DNA of 64,000 nucleotides, taken from positions 744,001 through 808,000 of the forward strand of contig CP103034.1 in the NCBI GenBank assembly GCA_024752435.1, written 5' to 3'. The notes under the pieces are model-generated. The model made no database searches. It was not told the DNA's origin and saw nothing but the letters and a program-made list of their open reading frames with translations. The position numbers were made by a program, and so were the translations under genes. This DNA is from Allantophomopsis cytisporea. Taxonomy: Eukaryota; Ascomycota; Leotiomycetes; Phacidiales; Phacidiaceae. Shown here one piece after another: positions 45,056 through 58,521 of the stretch (positions are counted from its first letter, which is position 1; each line of letters starts with the position of its first letter).

Positions 45056-47346
45056 GGGTGAGCTGATGGGAATTGCTGAATGAATTATATTAAGATTTCC
45101 TGAATGGGGAATTTGGGAAAGAGATGTTTGCATTTTGGATGCCACTTGCATTAAGGATCGAAACCGTGCTTAATACCATAATGTACCGAGTAAGAAGATG
45201 AAGGAGAGGTGGATGGGGAAATAAAGTAGCGGGGATGGTCATACCGAGAGATGGGGATGCGGTCTTTAATACCACGATTGGCATGGGGAACGAATAAAAT
45301 AGAGTTGGGAAAGGGAAAATAGCATAAGTTGGCGTTGATAGATGGTATTGAAATAGATGAACGAATTGATTGGATCTATTCAGATCCTTTGAACTGCGTG
45401 CTTGAATGCTCAATGAGACATAAAGAGAGGGCATTATAAGCAAGTGAAGAGCTGTACGGGTACTTGAGGGTATGGCAAATTAGTCTTGAACGTTACGTCT
45501 GTATGTATACACAACTTTTATAGAGAACGTATATCAACCGGTGTTCCTTACTTAGGTTTATTTGTCATTTCAAATACTTTTATATCGGATGCAATATCAG
45601 CTCATGTGACTGAATCTGAAGTACACATATGCGAGAGTCTATGGTTTGAGCCAATCACCTGTACACTACATGCAATCGGTACTGATCGTCAACTCCTATG
45701 GTGCTATACACGATTGATATGGTGCTGTCTCGGACCGGATAGGACACTTCAGATGATGTGATGCGATTTCAATTAGACTTCGCGTCGCATCCGAGTCGCG
45801 TCTTGGAATCACCGATGTCCTAGTCATAGAAAACGGCCAAGTCTCCATAAAGAGCCTCGCTTGAGAGCCGACAGCTATTGATGTGCGAGTTGTGGGGTTC
45901 AGGTGCATGAGAGTGATCTCGCCGTGTGAGGGCCGCGACAGGACTGGACAGGACGGGACGGGTGAGATGGCGTTGGCGTTGACTAAGTGAGTGGAGTTTA
46001 TACCAACATGTGGATTTCTATGTGCATGTACAATGTGCATACTGGAGAGGAGGGGTTTTTGGGTACATGTTGGAGATCGGTGGGCGGGCTGGGTAGGTTG
46101 GAAGATACGGTATCATCGAAGTTGTAACATTGAATTGTGTGAGAGTGCTCAAGTCTGTAGTAGATTTTGTATGGAGAGCATGTTCTCATGTACAAACAAT
46201 ACTGTAAAGTAATATCATCGGCTTTCTGGCGTTTCGCTATTGTGCCGAGGTGGCCCGTACTTCTACGCTAAATTGCCCCTCCCCCCCCCATGTCTCCAAC
46301 GGGATGGCGAGCTGGCAAGATGGCAAGATGTGGCGGTGCCTTTTCATACGGCATTAGATACCTACATACTTACGTCGCCTTGATTATCTAAGAATGCTAA
46401 GGGAGCTTACTGGGCGAACGAACATATCAATTCTTGAGGATATTGCTACAATCTATACTGTTCAGTATCGAAATTGAGCCAACTTGCACGTTGAATCATA
46501 AGGAACGATCGCATGGGCTTTCTAGTGTACCTTCGTAGATGGCGATCTCTTACTTCGCTCATAAGTAGTACGTACTTAGCATCGAGTTTCGTTAGGACTT
46601 CTCTAACTGATTGAGACACTTAACACCTGTACGATAGCAAGCTACAACATGATGATTCTGTAAAGATAGATCGTATTAGCAGTGTAATACCAGTGATTTC
46701 ATCTATCAGTAGCTGCTATACGCTCCCAGTTCCCCGCGCTTGAGTCTCCTAGTACTTAGGAGACAATCGAATCCTCGGACGTGCCTTTGTTTAGTTACCC
46801 AACTAGCTGCAACATGAAGGAGTTTCTCGGGCATAGTCTTATCACCATGCCTACCTGTGTGATATTCGAGATGCATACAGAAGCACAAGGACGCCCTGCT
46901 ACGTACTTCTGATAAACACCTCTAGAAGTCGACGCAGCGTAAATTTATCATGAACCCACAAGGGTAAAACACATGGATAAACGTGGTTCGTTTGTTTAGG
47001 AGATATGGACTAACTATGTTGGAAATAAAAGACGAGCATATGGTCCTAATCGACCATAGCATTTCCAAGTTATCTACAAACAAGGTCCACCTTTGAATGG
47101 CGAAAGATAGCAAGTGTGTAGAAGTAACCCGTTGATGCCATGTTCACCATCCTACACAAATCTTCGCCATCGCAAGACTTGCAATAATGGACGAGCAAAT
47201 GAAATTTCCTTCAACCCCTTCCTATAATAAAAGTGACTTGCTTGGCCATGTACTCTGTATCCTGTCTGCACCCATCGCCCTCCGAACTCGTGGTGGTCGA
47301 TTCTGCCTATGTTTAGATACTAAACCATTGAGAAATAACCATCATC
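45056..47346. other. Intergenic, 2.3 kb, no gene seen
   Basis: Lies between the 3' end of chitin synthase and the start of the OPT transporter. Open frames are short, and the region includes a C-run near 46276-46289. The last 200 bases would carry the OPT promoter, with a C/T-rich patch. Nothing else is supported. Confidence 0.5.
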
Positions 47347-50300
47347 ATGGCCGTCGAGATCCATCAAACCCCTTCCGACCAATCCAGTGACAGTATCACG
47401 CACGACAACTTCGGCGAGAAGGATAAGAATGCTGTGCAGACGAACGTGACGGATATCGAGGCCGATGCGTCCTTAGGGGACGCTGAGGGAGATGAAGACA
47501 TACCGGTGTACAGGGCAGAGAAGACGGAACTCATCCCGGTTGAAGCATTCAAGTGGAATGTCGATGGTGACCAGTCGCCATGTGAGATTCTCCTCTCACG
47601 ATTAGTTCCAATGGGCTGTCGCGTTATATGTAGGCTGTGGCTGATGCCTCTTATTTAGTTCCCGAGGTTGCGGCTTGTGTGTCCAATACCGATGACCCGA
47701 GTATCGCGTGTAACAGTGAGTCTATCAAAGCATGTGATCTCTCTCGAAATACTTTACTGATAATTCCTCAGCGCTGCGGGCTTGGGTCCTCACTACAGTT
47801 TTCGTGGTGCTTTTCTCTGGACTTAACCAGTTCTTCGGTCTGCGTTATGTGCGTATTTCCTTTTGGCGTCTCGAAATTTCGATCATCATCCGCACATTGG
47901 ATTCCTCGTCCTTTTCAAGTGTAACAAAATTGACCTGTACCAGCCATCGCTCTCTATCGGCTATGTCGTCGCCCAACTTCTTGTTTTTCCCATCGGCCGA
48001 CTATGGGAAAAGCTTCCCCGCTGGCGACTCCCGCTTGGCAGGTTCTCTCTCGACGTCAATCCTGGCCCGTTCACTGTCAAAGAGCATGCCTTGATCGTCA
48101 TTGTCAGTTCCAACTCGTTTCCCCTATCTCCTCATCCCCTTTCGATCCATCTTGCCGTTTCTAACCTTCTGTAGTGCGTCAATATCAGCGCCAGCGCTGC
48201 CTATGCCTCAGGAGCTCTTGTATCTATTATCAGCCCTGTCTACTGGGATCGCGATTATGGCGCCGGTTTCTCGTTTTTGTTCCTGTTGACCACGCAGATG
48301 CTCGGGTGAGTCTCCTTCTCAATTCCATTGATAAAACACCACTCAGGCCATGAAACACTCAATCACCAAACTCGTTGATCTTGTTCAACCCCTTTATCAC
48401 CCGGACTGTATGTACATCTCCCTAACATACTGGTCTAGATTTGGTCTCGCGGGTCTCTCTCGCCGGTGGCTCGTCTATCCCGCCGCCCTCATCTGGCCAT
48501 CATCGCTCTCATCAACAGTTTTATTCCGTGCCCTTCATGAACCTCAGACTACAGTCTCAGCCAACGGTTGGACGATCAGCCGATACCGCTTTTTCAGCTA
48601 CTTCACTGCTTTTGCTTTTGTCATATTTTTCTTCCCGGATTATATCTGGACAAGTCTGAGCACATTTGCTTTCGTCACGTGGATTGTACCGCACAACCAG
48701 AAAGTCAACACAATATTCGGGGTGAGTTGCATAGACTCAAGGAGCTTCTTTAGTGGGTTGAGCACGAGCTGACATAGAAGCGACGGTAGATGAACTCTGG
48801 TCTAGGACTGCTACCTATAAGCTTCGATTGGACGCAAATTACCTACGCAGGCACGCCGCTCACCACACCCTTTTACGTTACTTGCAATGCATTCGCTGTG
48901 GTTGTGATTTTCTTCCTCTTTCTATCGCCCATTTTATACTACTCGAACGTTTGGAACAGTTCTTAGTGGGTTCAAATTCCATTTCACCGGTCTTCATGGG
49001 CTTCGGGCATCTAAAAGCTCCTTAGTTAACCAAATTCGCAATACTAATGACATACTTAGCCTCCCTCTCCTGTCATCGAGCACCTTTGACAATACCGGTA
49101 ACTCGTATAACATCACACGCGTTGTCGATTCGAACCTCGACTTTGTGCTGAGCAAATATGAAGCCTACTCTCCCATGTATATTTCCATGTCCTATGTGCT
49201 TTCTTACGCCCTATCCTTCGCTGCTGTGACCGCTGTCGTTGTCCACACTTATCTTTACAACGGCACCGAGATTTGGGCTAAGTTCAAGAACTCTCGTCAT
49301 GGTGGAGAAGACATCCACAAGCGATTGATGAAATCATACAAGGAGGTCCCTGATTGGTGATATGGAATATTAACCGTGGTCGTATTGGGTCTTGGTATTT
49401 TCACAACAAGATACTGGGACTCAGGCCTACCGGTCTGGGGTTTCATCGTAGTGTGCTTCGGCATGGGTGTGCTATTGATTGTCCCAGAAGGGATCCTGGA
49501 GGGGACGACAAACCAAAGAGTGTCAGTACCATTTCAAAAAGCTTTATCTATGTACTCGTCCACCTGCTGACAACGGTAACCATTATAGCTTCCTGAACAT
49601 CATCACCGAACTCATCGCTGGGTACGCGTGGCCTGGAAAGCCCATTGCGAACATGATGGTCAAGTTTTATGGATACAACTCTGTCAAGCACGGCATGGAT
49701 TTCGCTCAGGATCTGAAGCTGGGTCAGTATATGGTATGTCAAGCGTTTGTTTCTTTACTTCCTCAGCCTCTCACTGATTGCCTCTTGTCCAGAAAATTCC
49801 TCCTCGCGTTCTCTTCTTTGGTCAGGTCTACGCGTCAGTTCTTGCGACCGCAACCCAAACTGGAGGTAAGTTCATTCCTTCTTCTAATGACTAGAAGCTG
49901 ATCTGTGATACACAGTGCTTCGCTGGATGATAAGCAACATCCCCGACCTTTGTAAATCAACTAATACCCAGCGCTTCACCTGCAACGGCGCCAAGGTGGT
50001 GTACAATGCTTCACTCATCTGGGGAGCGATCGGCCCTCAAAGAATGTTCCAGTCCGGACAGATATATAGTGGTATCATGTACTTCTTTATCATCGGGGTA
50101 CGTCATGTCCTCCTGAATGTGAACCACCCTGCTGTTGCTAACCCTAATCTCTTAGCCGGTGGTAACTGTCCTCGTCTATCTGGTATATCGAAGATACCCC
50201 AACAGCTGGGTGCGGTATATCAACGTACCGATCTTCTTCAATGCTGCAGGAAATATCCCTCCTGCTAACACAAGTATGCTCCTTGACTATTCCCATTCTG

Positions 50301-50659
50301 AACGAAACTCACATCGTATAGCTCAATACTCGCTTTGGTTCATCTTCGGCTTCATCTTTAACTTCCTCATTCGCAAGCGCGCCTTTAACTGGTGGAAGCG
50401 CTATAACTGTCAGCTCCCCCACCTTCTCAGTTCTGTGCATAGCTCTAACTTGTTCCCTCGTGCAGATCTCCTTCAAGCCGCTATGGATACTGGTACCGCT
50501 CTTGCGACTGTTATTATCTTCTTCTGCCTGACATACAACAACGTTACCTTCAACTGGTGGGGAAACACTGTCGGTTCGAATACGGACGATAGTAACTCAG
50601 TACCCTACCGGACTCCTCCAGCTGGTGGTTACTTTGGTAAAGGACCGGGAGAGTTCTGA
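47347..50659 (+). pseudogene. OPT-family oligopeptide transporter with one in-frame TGA (possible pseudogene)
   Basis: A proton-coupled oligopeptide or glutathione transporter of the plasma membrane (OPT superfamily). I could join 14 exons, all with GT/AG ends and matching phase: 47347-47581, 47659-47715, 47772-47848, 47944-48102, 48175-48305, 48439-48721, 48790-48965, 49060-49521, 49589-49733, 49793-49865, 49916-50097, 50156-50273, 50322-50408 and 50466-50659. This gives 793 codons including the stop. Family blocks include VLTTVFVVLFSGLNQFF, VAQLLVFPIGRLWEKLP, SGLGLLPISFDWTQITYAG, SPMYISMSYVLSYALSFA, FLNIITELIAGYAWPGKP, RYINVPIFFNAAGNIPPA and the C-terminal FNWWGNT. Codon 473 (49358-49360) is TGA where relatives have a second Trp in VPDWWY; the frame reads on cleanly past it. 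No intron removes it without also losing the conserved helix after it. It is either a single nonsense mutation, a sequencing error, or a recoded codon. All other sites look intact. Confidence 0.8.
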
Positions 50660-52978
50660 TGAGTAGCTGATTGGCAACGGCCATGATATTTGATTGGTGT
50701 TGAAGTCTATCACCTTTGTATTGAATAGTAGTATATATCTACTCCTTGGATGGGAGAATATTAGTGTTTGTAAATACACACATCCAAACGGTGAAATATA
50801 AGGTTCGTTAAGTATTCATATATGTGTATGTATCATCAGCATATTGAGTGAGTCATTACAGACTCGTATTATTGCAAGGTCCTGCCCCCACCTTTAGGAA
50901 TCCTTCAAGTGCTTTATTTTATTTTATTTTATTTTATTTTCAAGATCTCATTGAGCGGCAGTCTTTTGTTCTGAGAAGTCAAGGGTCTTTTGTACATCGT
51001 ACTTGGCGCTATCGTGCTGTAGCTACTTATGTATGGAATTCGTTCAACTATGTAGTCGGATTAAGTTTTCCCCCGCGAATCAATTCTTCAAAAGAAAGTA
51101 TTCGGGGCGGCGTAGAACATTGCTTGAGATTGTTGAAGTTGACAGTGACAAAACCTAGAATACGAATTAACGTATAGAATACCTGAGTTTCAATATAATT
51201 CTAGTCTTTCAATTATCCCTATTAAGGCGTTTGCGATATTCTCACTACGCGTGTTCCTTTGAGCGACTTGAGTCATGCAATTCTGCTTGCCGGGCTTGAT
51301 ATCTGTTCGACGCAAAACATAGTACATGTCGAGGCTCTCCTATACTTTACTCTGCGGCTACAGACTGGTCTAAGGTCATTATTTTAATAGCCCATTGTCC
51401 GAATAGATACGAAAGTCTAGCAGTTCTATTTTCATTCTGCGGATGCTTGTAGCTTCGTCGTTCTATAACAGATGTCTTCGGGAAAACTCTCTTGGACTCA
51501 GCAACCCCTGTGTTATACATCCGTTAATGTACCGCTGTGTAAGTGGATAGCTTTCATTGGTTTGGTTTGATGGTTTCGTTATTTTATAGAAATCGAAGAT
51601 ATGGTATATTTGTCTACCATAAATTTCACGGTAATGGTACTCCAGGAAATGATCTGTGGAAGAATTGTATAGCAAATCTTTATTTATTACTGTTAGACTT
51701 CCTTTGACCTTGACTTCCAATTCATAAGATATTAATTACCATAATCCGTCCTTAAGTTTTGGAGTTTGGTGTTCTCATTTGCTGATACCCTGAGGATACT
51801 GATGACAAGCCACGACGGAGAACTTAGTGATTGTTCGTGCATTACCTTCTTTGAACTTCTTTGGAACCTTACCTTAATGTTGTTGGCCGTCATAAAGTTC
51901 ATTCTGTTATATGAAACTCATGAATTTGTGACATTATGTCTCTGAGATGAAGCTTTTTGATACCGAGTGATATTTGAGTTATCGTCCACATACCTGAGAA
52001 TGGTTCCAGCCTCACGTCAGCCTTTTAAGCTTAAATATATATTTGGGCGCTTTCATATCATTTACAGAATTCTTCGGAGAATAAGGCGGCTGTTAGTGCA
52101 TCTATTTCCAGCACTCGTGAAGCTATTGATGTGGGGTTTCTTTTCTTTTTCGGATTTCTTTTCCCAGATTACCTCAGATTGACGTGGTGCTAGAATTCGG
52201 ACCTCAGACCTCAGATAAGACTCGGCACCAAGTGGGATGTTGCCCTATCTTGCTTACTGCCCCACCATTACGTCGAGTCCCAGGCGGCGCATTCCATCGC
52301 ATAGCAATGATTGACTGCTGAAGATTCAGGCAAGGAAGAGAGGTTGTCGTCGAATATGCCCTCTGGGGTCGTAGTACTATGTAGGTTAGGAAACAGTGAA
52401 GTAACAACGTGGCTCTTACACCTACTTTGCAAAAGCCGAGTATCACTCGCCATCATGGTGACTGACTATTCGTTCGGGATGATATGGCCGTAAAGGCGTT
52501 GCGGTCATGAAATCTCATCCTCTCCTTTGAAAACTGTGTTGATTGATCCGCAAGGCATCAAGTAGCATAGAAAGACGTCGTTGCGCGTAGAAAGCTCTAG
52601 TAACCACTTTCACTCAGCTGCGGCAGCCTGACAGCCTGGCACCGACTGTTCGCCCACGTCTACACCCACACATGCCCACCAACCACTACTCACTGTATGA
52701 CGCTAGCCTTCCAAAAAATCCATCAAACAACCAGGACAGGCGTAAAGTGTGCAATACACAATTTCATCTTCCTCGAAACCTCTCCCCCCATACAACATAC
52801 AACCTCTCGAAACTACCACCCCCCCCACACAAAGACAATACCAATACCACTTAAATCACGAGAACGAACTTCTGTTTCGATTTCGCTGTTCGATATCTAC
52901 GTCGCATACCTTCGACGTCGAATCTAAAACTACGAAACCCATCCCCCTCTACATACAAGCACATATACCCATTCGAAA
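50660..52978. other. Intergenic, 2.3 kb, no gene seen
   Basis: Holds the OPT 3' flank, an ATTTT pentamer repeat (50912-50941) and AT-rich sequence, and ends in the C/T-rich leader of the Hsp88 gene. I looked for 5-base-phased heat-shock elements (alternating GAA and TTC) just upstream of the chaperone and found only scattered single half-sites. No gene. Confidence 0.5.
50912..50941. repeat. ATTTT pentamer microsatellite
   Basis: About five or six copies of ATTTT, between the OPT and Hsp88 genes. Confidence 0.8.
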
Positions 52979-55324
52979 ATGAGTGTCGTCGGTGTTGATT
53001 TCGGTACGCTCAACACGGTTATCGCTGTTGCGAGAAACCGTGGTGTTGATGTGGTATGTGCGATTGACAATGGCGCAATATGAAGCTTGTTATGCTGACT
53101 TTTGTATAGATCACTAATGAAGTCTCCAACCGCGCAACACCGTAAGTCCTCTCCGAAGCCTACCCCAAGCTGAAGATCCAAGAACGTCTGCTGACACTGT
53201 TCGTTCCAGTTCCCTTGTTGGTTTCGGTCCAAGAAACCGTTACCTCGGAGAGCCAGCAAAGACCCAGGAGATCTCAAACTTGAAGAACACTGTTGGATCT
53301 TTGAAGAGATTAGCGGGACGATCCCTCGCCGACCCAGATGTCCAGATCGAGCAAGATTACGTCTCCGCACCCCTCGTTGATATCAACGGCCAGGTTGGTG
53401 CTGAGGTTACATACTTGGGCAAGAAGGAGCAATACACCGCAACACAGCTTGTTTCCATGTACCTGAGCAAGGTCAAGGCCACCGCCTCCGCTGAGCTCAA
53501 GCTCCCAGTTTCCGACCTCGTTCTTTCCTGCCCAGCATGGTTCACCGATGTCCAGCGAAGAGCGCTCTACGATGCTGCCGAGATTTCCGGCCTCAAGCTC
53601 CTCCGTCTCATGAACGACACCACCGCTGCCGCTCTTGGATGGGGTATCACCAAGTTGGACCTCCCAACCGCTGAGGAGAAGCCACGTCGCGTCGCTTTCA
53701 TCGACATCGGACACAGCAACTACACCGTTTCCATCGTTGAGTTCAAGAAGGGTGAGCTCGCCGTTAAGGCTACCGCTTATGACCGTCACTTCGGTGGACG
53801 TGACTTCGACAAGGCTCTTGTTGAGCACTTCGCCGCTGAGTTCAAGGAGAAGTACAAGATTGATATCAAGAGCAACCCTAAGGCCTTGGTCCGTGTTGCT
53901 GCTGCCGCCGAGAAGCTCAAGAAGATTCTTTCTGCCAACCAGCAGGCACCAATCAACGTCGAGTCCGTCATGAACGATATCGATGTTGCTGGTATGCTTA
54001 AGCGTGAGGAGCTCGAGGCTCTCGTTGAGCCCCTTCTTGCCCGTGTTCACGTTCCTCTTGAGCAAGCCCTCGCCGAGGCCAAGTTGACCAAGGAGGATAT
54101 CGACGTTATTGAGTTGGTCGGTGGCTGCACCCGTGTTCCAGCTCTTAAGGAGCGTATCCAGAACTTCTTCGGAAAGCAATTGTCCTTCACCCTTAACCAG
54201 GACGAGGCCATCGCCAGAGGTTGCGCTTTCTCCTGTGCCATTCTCTCTCCAGTTTTCCGTGTTCGCGACTTCGCCATCCACGACATCGTCAACTACCCAA
54301 TTGAGTTCACTTGGGAGAAGTCCCCAGATATTCCAGATGAGGATACCAGCCTTACTGTTTTCAACAAGGGCAACGTTATGCCATCCACCAAGATCCTTAC
54401 CTTCTACAGAAAGCAGGCTTTCGACCTTGAGGCTAGATATGCTGACCCAGCCGGTCTCCCTGGAAAGTCTGATCCATGGATTGGAAAGTTCTCTGTCAAG
54501 GGCGTTAAGGCTGATGCCAACGATGACTTCATGATCTGCAAGCTTAAGGCTCGTCTTAACTTGCATGGTATCCTGAACGTCGAGTCCGGTTATTACGTTG
54601 AGGACGTTGAGGTTGAGGAGCCAATTCCAGAGGAGAAAGATGCTGAGAAGAAGGACCCAGACGCCATGGAGACCGATGCACCAAAGACCCGCAAGGTCAA
54701 GAAGCAGGTCCGCAAGGGCGACCTTCCAATTGTTGCTAGCACCAAGTCCCTTCCACAAGCAGATAAGGATATCGCTGCCGAGGCTGAGCAGTCCATGATC
54801 ATGGAGGACAAGCTTGTCGCTGACACCGAGGAGAAGAAGAACGAGCTCGAGACTTACATCTACGAATTGAGAAACAAGATCGATGAGCAATACGCTGAGT
54901 TCGCCAGCGATGCTGAGAAGGAGAAGCTTAAGGCCAAGCTTGAGGCTTCTGAGGTAAGAAACCAAAGCACTTCTATTGTATACCCGTTTTCAAAAAGCAT
55001 AATTGGCTAACTTTCTATGAACAGGATTGGTTGTACGAAGATGGAGAGGATGTCTCCAAGGCTGTCTACATCGCCAAGATCGACGAGATCCGCTCCCTGG
55101 CCGGACCAATTGTGCAGCGTTACTTCGACAAGCAGGAGGAGGAGCGCCAGGCCTCGCAAGCCAAGTACGAGGCTGAGGCTTCCGCTAAGCGCGCCGAGAT
55201 CGAGGCTGCCAAGCGTGCCGCCGAGAAGGCCAACGAGGGTAAGGTGCCTGAGAAGAAGGAGGAAGTCGTACCTGAGCCTCAAGAGATGGATATCGAGCAG
55301 GAAGGTCTTGGTGGCGGTCACTAA
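52979..55324 (+). CDS. hsp88: Hsp110-family nucleotide exchange factor Hsp88/Sse1
   Basis: An Hsp70-like chaperone of the Hsp110 branch, acting in the cytosol as a nucleotide exchange factor for Hsp70 and as a holdase. Exons are 52979-53053, 53110-53141, 53210-54953 and 55025-55324 (introns 56, 68 and 71 bp), coding 716 residues, the usual size. The ATPase domain starts VGVDFGTLNTVIAVARNRG; the variant FGTLN (not FGTTN) is the Hsp110 hallmark. Other blocks are FIDIGHSNYTVSIVEF, LMNDTTAAALGWG and VELVGGCTRVPALKERI. The substrate-binding part is followed by a charged acidic loop and a helical lid. The Hsp70 terminal EEVD is absent; it ends GLGGGH. The frame is strongly codon-biased, which fits high expression and also creates a 551-codon antisense open frame that I do not accept as a gene. 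Confidence 0.95.
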
Positions 55325-57138
55325 GTTATTTGATCGGTCGGTTGGGTTAGATAATGGGGTCGATAGATATGCGCTATGCTGTGCGGCTGCTATGGATTTT
55401 CTTTTGTTAATTGGGGATGTGGAAAAGGGGCTAGATTTGACGAAATAGATTATGTTAGTTTTTACGATACTTGAATCTGAAGTGATATTAAGTACTGTTT
55501 TTGACTCCTTAAAGAAGATCCTTCTTGCTTGAAATCATTCTTTGAGAACGCGCCAAGAGCTGTTATTTGGCTCAACCAAATTCAGCAACTCTAGGTATTG
55601 AATGTGATGATCAAGCCAACTGTGCATAATTCTAGACTGAAAGCAACTTTAGACTCGAAGGATAAGCGTGGGACAGTCTCGTCATGCCTATGCGGACTGA
55701 GTATGACAACAATCCAAGGGCAACGTACACCATATTCTAGGCAAGGTTAAACTGGCTCCAAGTAGAACGGAATTCCAGAACTTGGATGTCCACAAGAGCA
55801 CGTAAGTAAGTATACAGAGATAAGCTCAAGGCGCGCTTTGAGTTCACAGCGAACTCATTATCTAGGGATACATGCCGAAGTGATTATAAATGTGGCTTGC
55901 AAAGACGAGGATATTGGTGGGCTTCATCATTTATAGGTGTCAAGGGCGCATGTACGACAAGTCATGAAATTCAATTATGAACTGATTGCCTTGCCCTGGA
56001 CGGTGAAGAAAGAAGCAGAGCAATTGCACAAGTGAATGGTGGACCTACAATTATCGAGGATGTTTTCGCAAGATATTGACTGCCCTGATATTTGGTGGTC
56101 TACTCAAGCGTGCGTCATGCCTGCCTGCTATCCTGCTCTGATAAGTCAATCGGTAACGACTAAAATGTGCCATATGATGCAGACGGGTCGGCACTTACGA
56201 ATTATATCTCTGGCTGGCACGCTTGGTACCTGATATTAGATTTATTCATTTACTGTACACAGACAAGAACTGCCACGTCGGATGAGCGTGCAACAGAAGT
56301 GGGAACTATGGCGACAGCACGAGATATGATGGCAATTCGGAACGACTCAACGAACGACTGGTGGTACGAGTGACGGCCCGCTACCTTATCGTTATGCAGT
56401 ACAAATCACCGCTACAAAACGCCTTCGAAGTGTATTATTGTGGATCTTGTAGGAATGTAGCAACACACTGTCTGTAGTGTAATCGGAAGCCTCCCAACCC
56501 TGCTTGCTCATCTGCTGGTTAAAAGAATCTGTGCATCGGATATTCCGGGGAAGATAATGCAGCTATCCCGCAAAGGAACTCTCGCTTCATCCCCTCCGAG
56601 AACAGTTCATGAAGTATGGATATGTTGGAGTCGTGAGTCTCGGGCAAAAGTTCCGTATGGCAAATCGAATACCACTCACTGCTCGACAGCCGAACGTGAT
56701 AGGTCTATGCCACGGGCATATGGACAGAACAGCTAAGGTCCCAAGAGCTGCAGCATTCCCTTCAGGCATATATTAAGATTCTGCGTGTGCGCAGGGTTCA
56801 TTGGCGAGCCACATGAATGAACACATGAAAGATATCACTCAACTCAAAATACTTGCGAGGTGTTGCTGCATGTGTACCTCAAGGTATGATAACTCGTCGA
56901 TGCCCCATTGACATGCTTTATCTTCAAAGCAGATACAGATAGGGATAACCTCTTCCCAGGCAAAATGCTGTCCATTCATGATGCCCGGAAAGAGGGGTTG
57001 CTTCAAGACTAGCTCTCGTAAGTACGTACAAAATGATCAGTACCTTCCTGCTCATAATGTACCTTCTTTCAACGAACTTCCATACTTCCTAACCACTTTC
57101 ATCTTCTGCTCTAATATCCGATTTACAAACTGGAAATA
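55325..57138. other. Intergenic, 1.8 kb, no gene seen
   Basis: Between the Hsp88 3' end and the polyol dehydrogenase start. Open frames are at most 68 codons outside the Hsp88 flank. No repeat, tRNA or gene is supported. Confidence 0.5.
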
Positions 57139-58521
57139 ATGGCTCCAAGTGTAACTGCAGAGTACATTACAATGCCAAAATCAAGTTGTTCAAATTCCAT
57201 GCCAATTCTTGCATCAGTTCTTCACGGCCCACGAGATCTACATCTGGTATGATCCAGTGACTTCCCATTGCAACAGATTTTCTTACAAGAAAAACAGGAA
57301 TCACATACAATTGAAGCCCCAGGACCTGGCGAGCTTCAAATTATTATAAAATCCACTGGAATCTGTGGCTCTGATGTATCATATTACTCCAAGTTCCGCA
57401 ATGGAGATCTCTGCGCTTGTGCGCCTCTTTCCCTTGGCCATGAATCTTCCGGAGTAGTCTCGAGCATTGGAGCAGGCGTACAAAACTTCCAAGTCGGCGA
57501 CCGCGTGGCTCTAGAAGTTGGAGTTGCGTGTGGCGAGTGCGGCGTCTGCAGGAAAGGTAGGTATAACCTGTGCAAGAAGATGCGTTTCCGCAGCAGTGCA
57601 AAGAGCGTACCACATTTCCAGGGGACTTTGCAAGAGCGGATAAACCACCCGGCGGTCTGGTGCCATAAGTACGTTTCCCACAATTTCTGACGATGAGTTT
57701 GGGTGAATCGTTGTTGATTGTGTTGTAGAATTCCGGATCATATAAGTTTCGATGCAGCTGCGCTTCTCGAACCCTTATCCGTGGCAATGCATGCTCTGAA
57801 TCGTGCTGCACTGCCACCGGCTTCGACTGCGCTGGTCATTGGAGCTGGAGCCGTTGGCCTCCTGACGGCGGCAATGGCTCGTCAGTCGGGCTGTACTTCA
57901 GTCATGATCATGGACGTCGATGCCGGGAGAGTTAACTATGCCACGAGCAAAGGCTTTGCAACTCATGGATTTGTCGTACCTCCACCGTACTCGCAGGCAC
58001 CCTCAGTGTCTGGCACTTCAACTCCCGCTAGCTCGGGAGTCATGACACCGATGTCAAGCTACAGCTGTGTGCCTAATCGTCTTGAAATTGCGAAGAGTCT
58101 GGCCAGCGACGTACTTGCAGCTGCTGGACCCTCTATCTTTGATGAAGATGGAGATGCTGGTTTTGATGTTACGTTTGAATGTACTGGCAAGGAGGCGTGC
58201 ATGCAGATGGCGCTTTTCGCGACTAAACCAGGCGGAAAGGTAGTTATGGTTGGTATGGGAACGCCCATTCAAACCCTTCCTCTGTCTGCAGCACATCTCC
58301 GCGAGGTTGATATTCTGGGCATCTTCCGATATTGCAATACTTATCCTGCGGGAATCAAGCTTCTGAGCAGTGGCCTCCTACCAAGTCTAGATGGAATGGT
58401 CACGCATCGCTTCAAGGGACTGAATGCAGCGAAGGAGGCTTTCGAGCTGGCAGGAAAAACAATGGATGATGAGGGGAACCTAGTCTTGAAGGTTGTCGTT
58501 GAAGCACAAATGGGTTTCTAG
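57139..58521 (+). CDS. Zinc-dependent polyol (sorbitol/xylitol) dehydrogenase, MDR family
   Basis: An NAD(P)-dependent medium-chain dehydrogenase of the sorbitol dehydrogenase/xylitol dehydrogenase group, which converts a polyol to a ketose. Exons are 57139-57246, 57298-57668 and 57729-58521 (introns 51 and 60 bp), giving 423 residues. The catalytic zinc ligands are in STGICGSDVSYYSKF (Cys) and SLGHESSGVV (His-Glu). The structural zinc loop CGECGVCRKGRYNLC has the four cysteines. The nucleotide-binding glycine motif is GAGAVGLL. Between the Rossmann half and the C-terminal part there is a Ser/Pro/Thr-rich insertion of about 50 residues (near 57965-58115), absent from mammalian enzymes; I believe similar inserts occur in related fungal proteins. 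Two other acceptors in intron 1 leave implausibly short introns or break frame. No linked sugar-pathway genes are visible. Confidence 0.9.

Noticed and set aside
53310..54965. 551-codon open frame antisense to Hsp88
   Set aside because: It mirrors the codon bias of the highly expressed sense gene (few TTA/CTA/TCA codons), is Leu/Val/Gly-rich with no domain, and the sense frame is unmistakable. A known artefact of biased Hsp70 genes.
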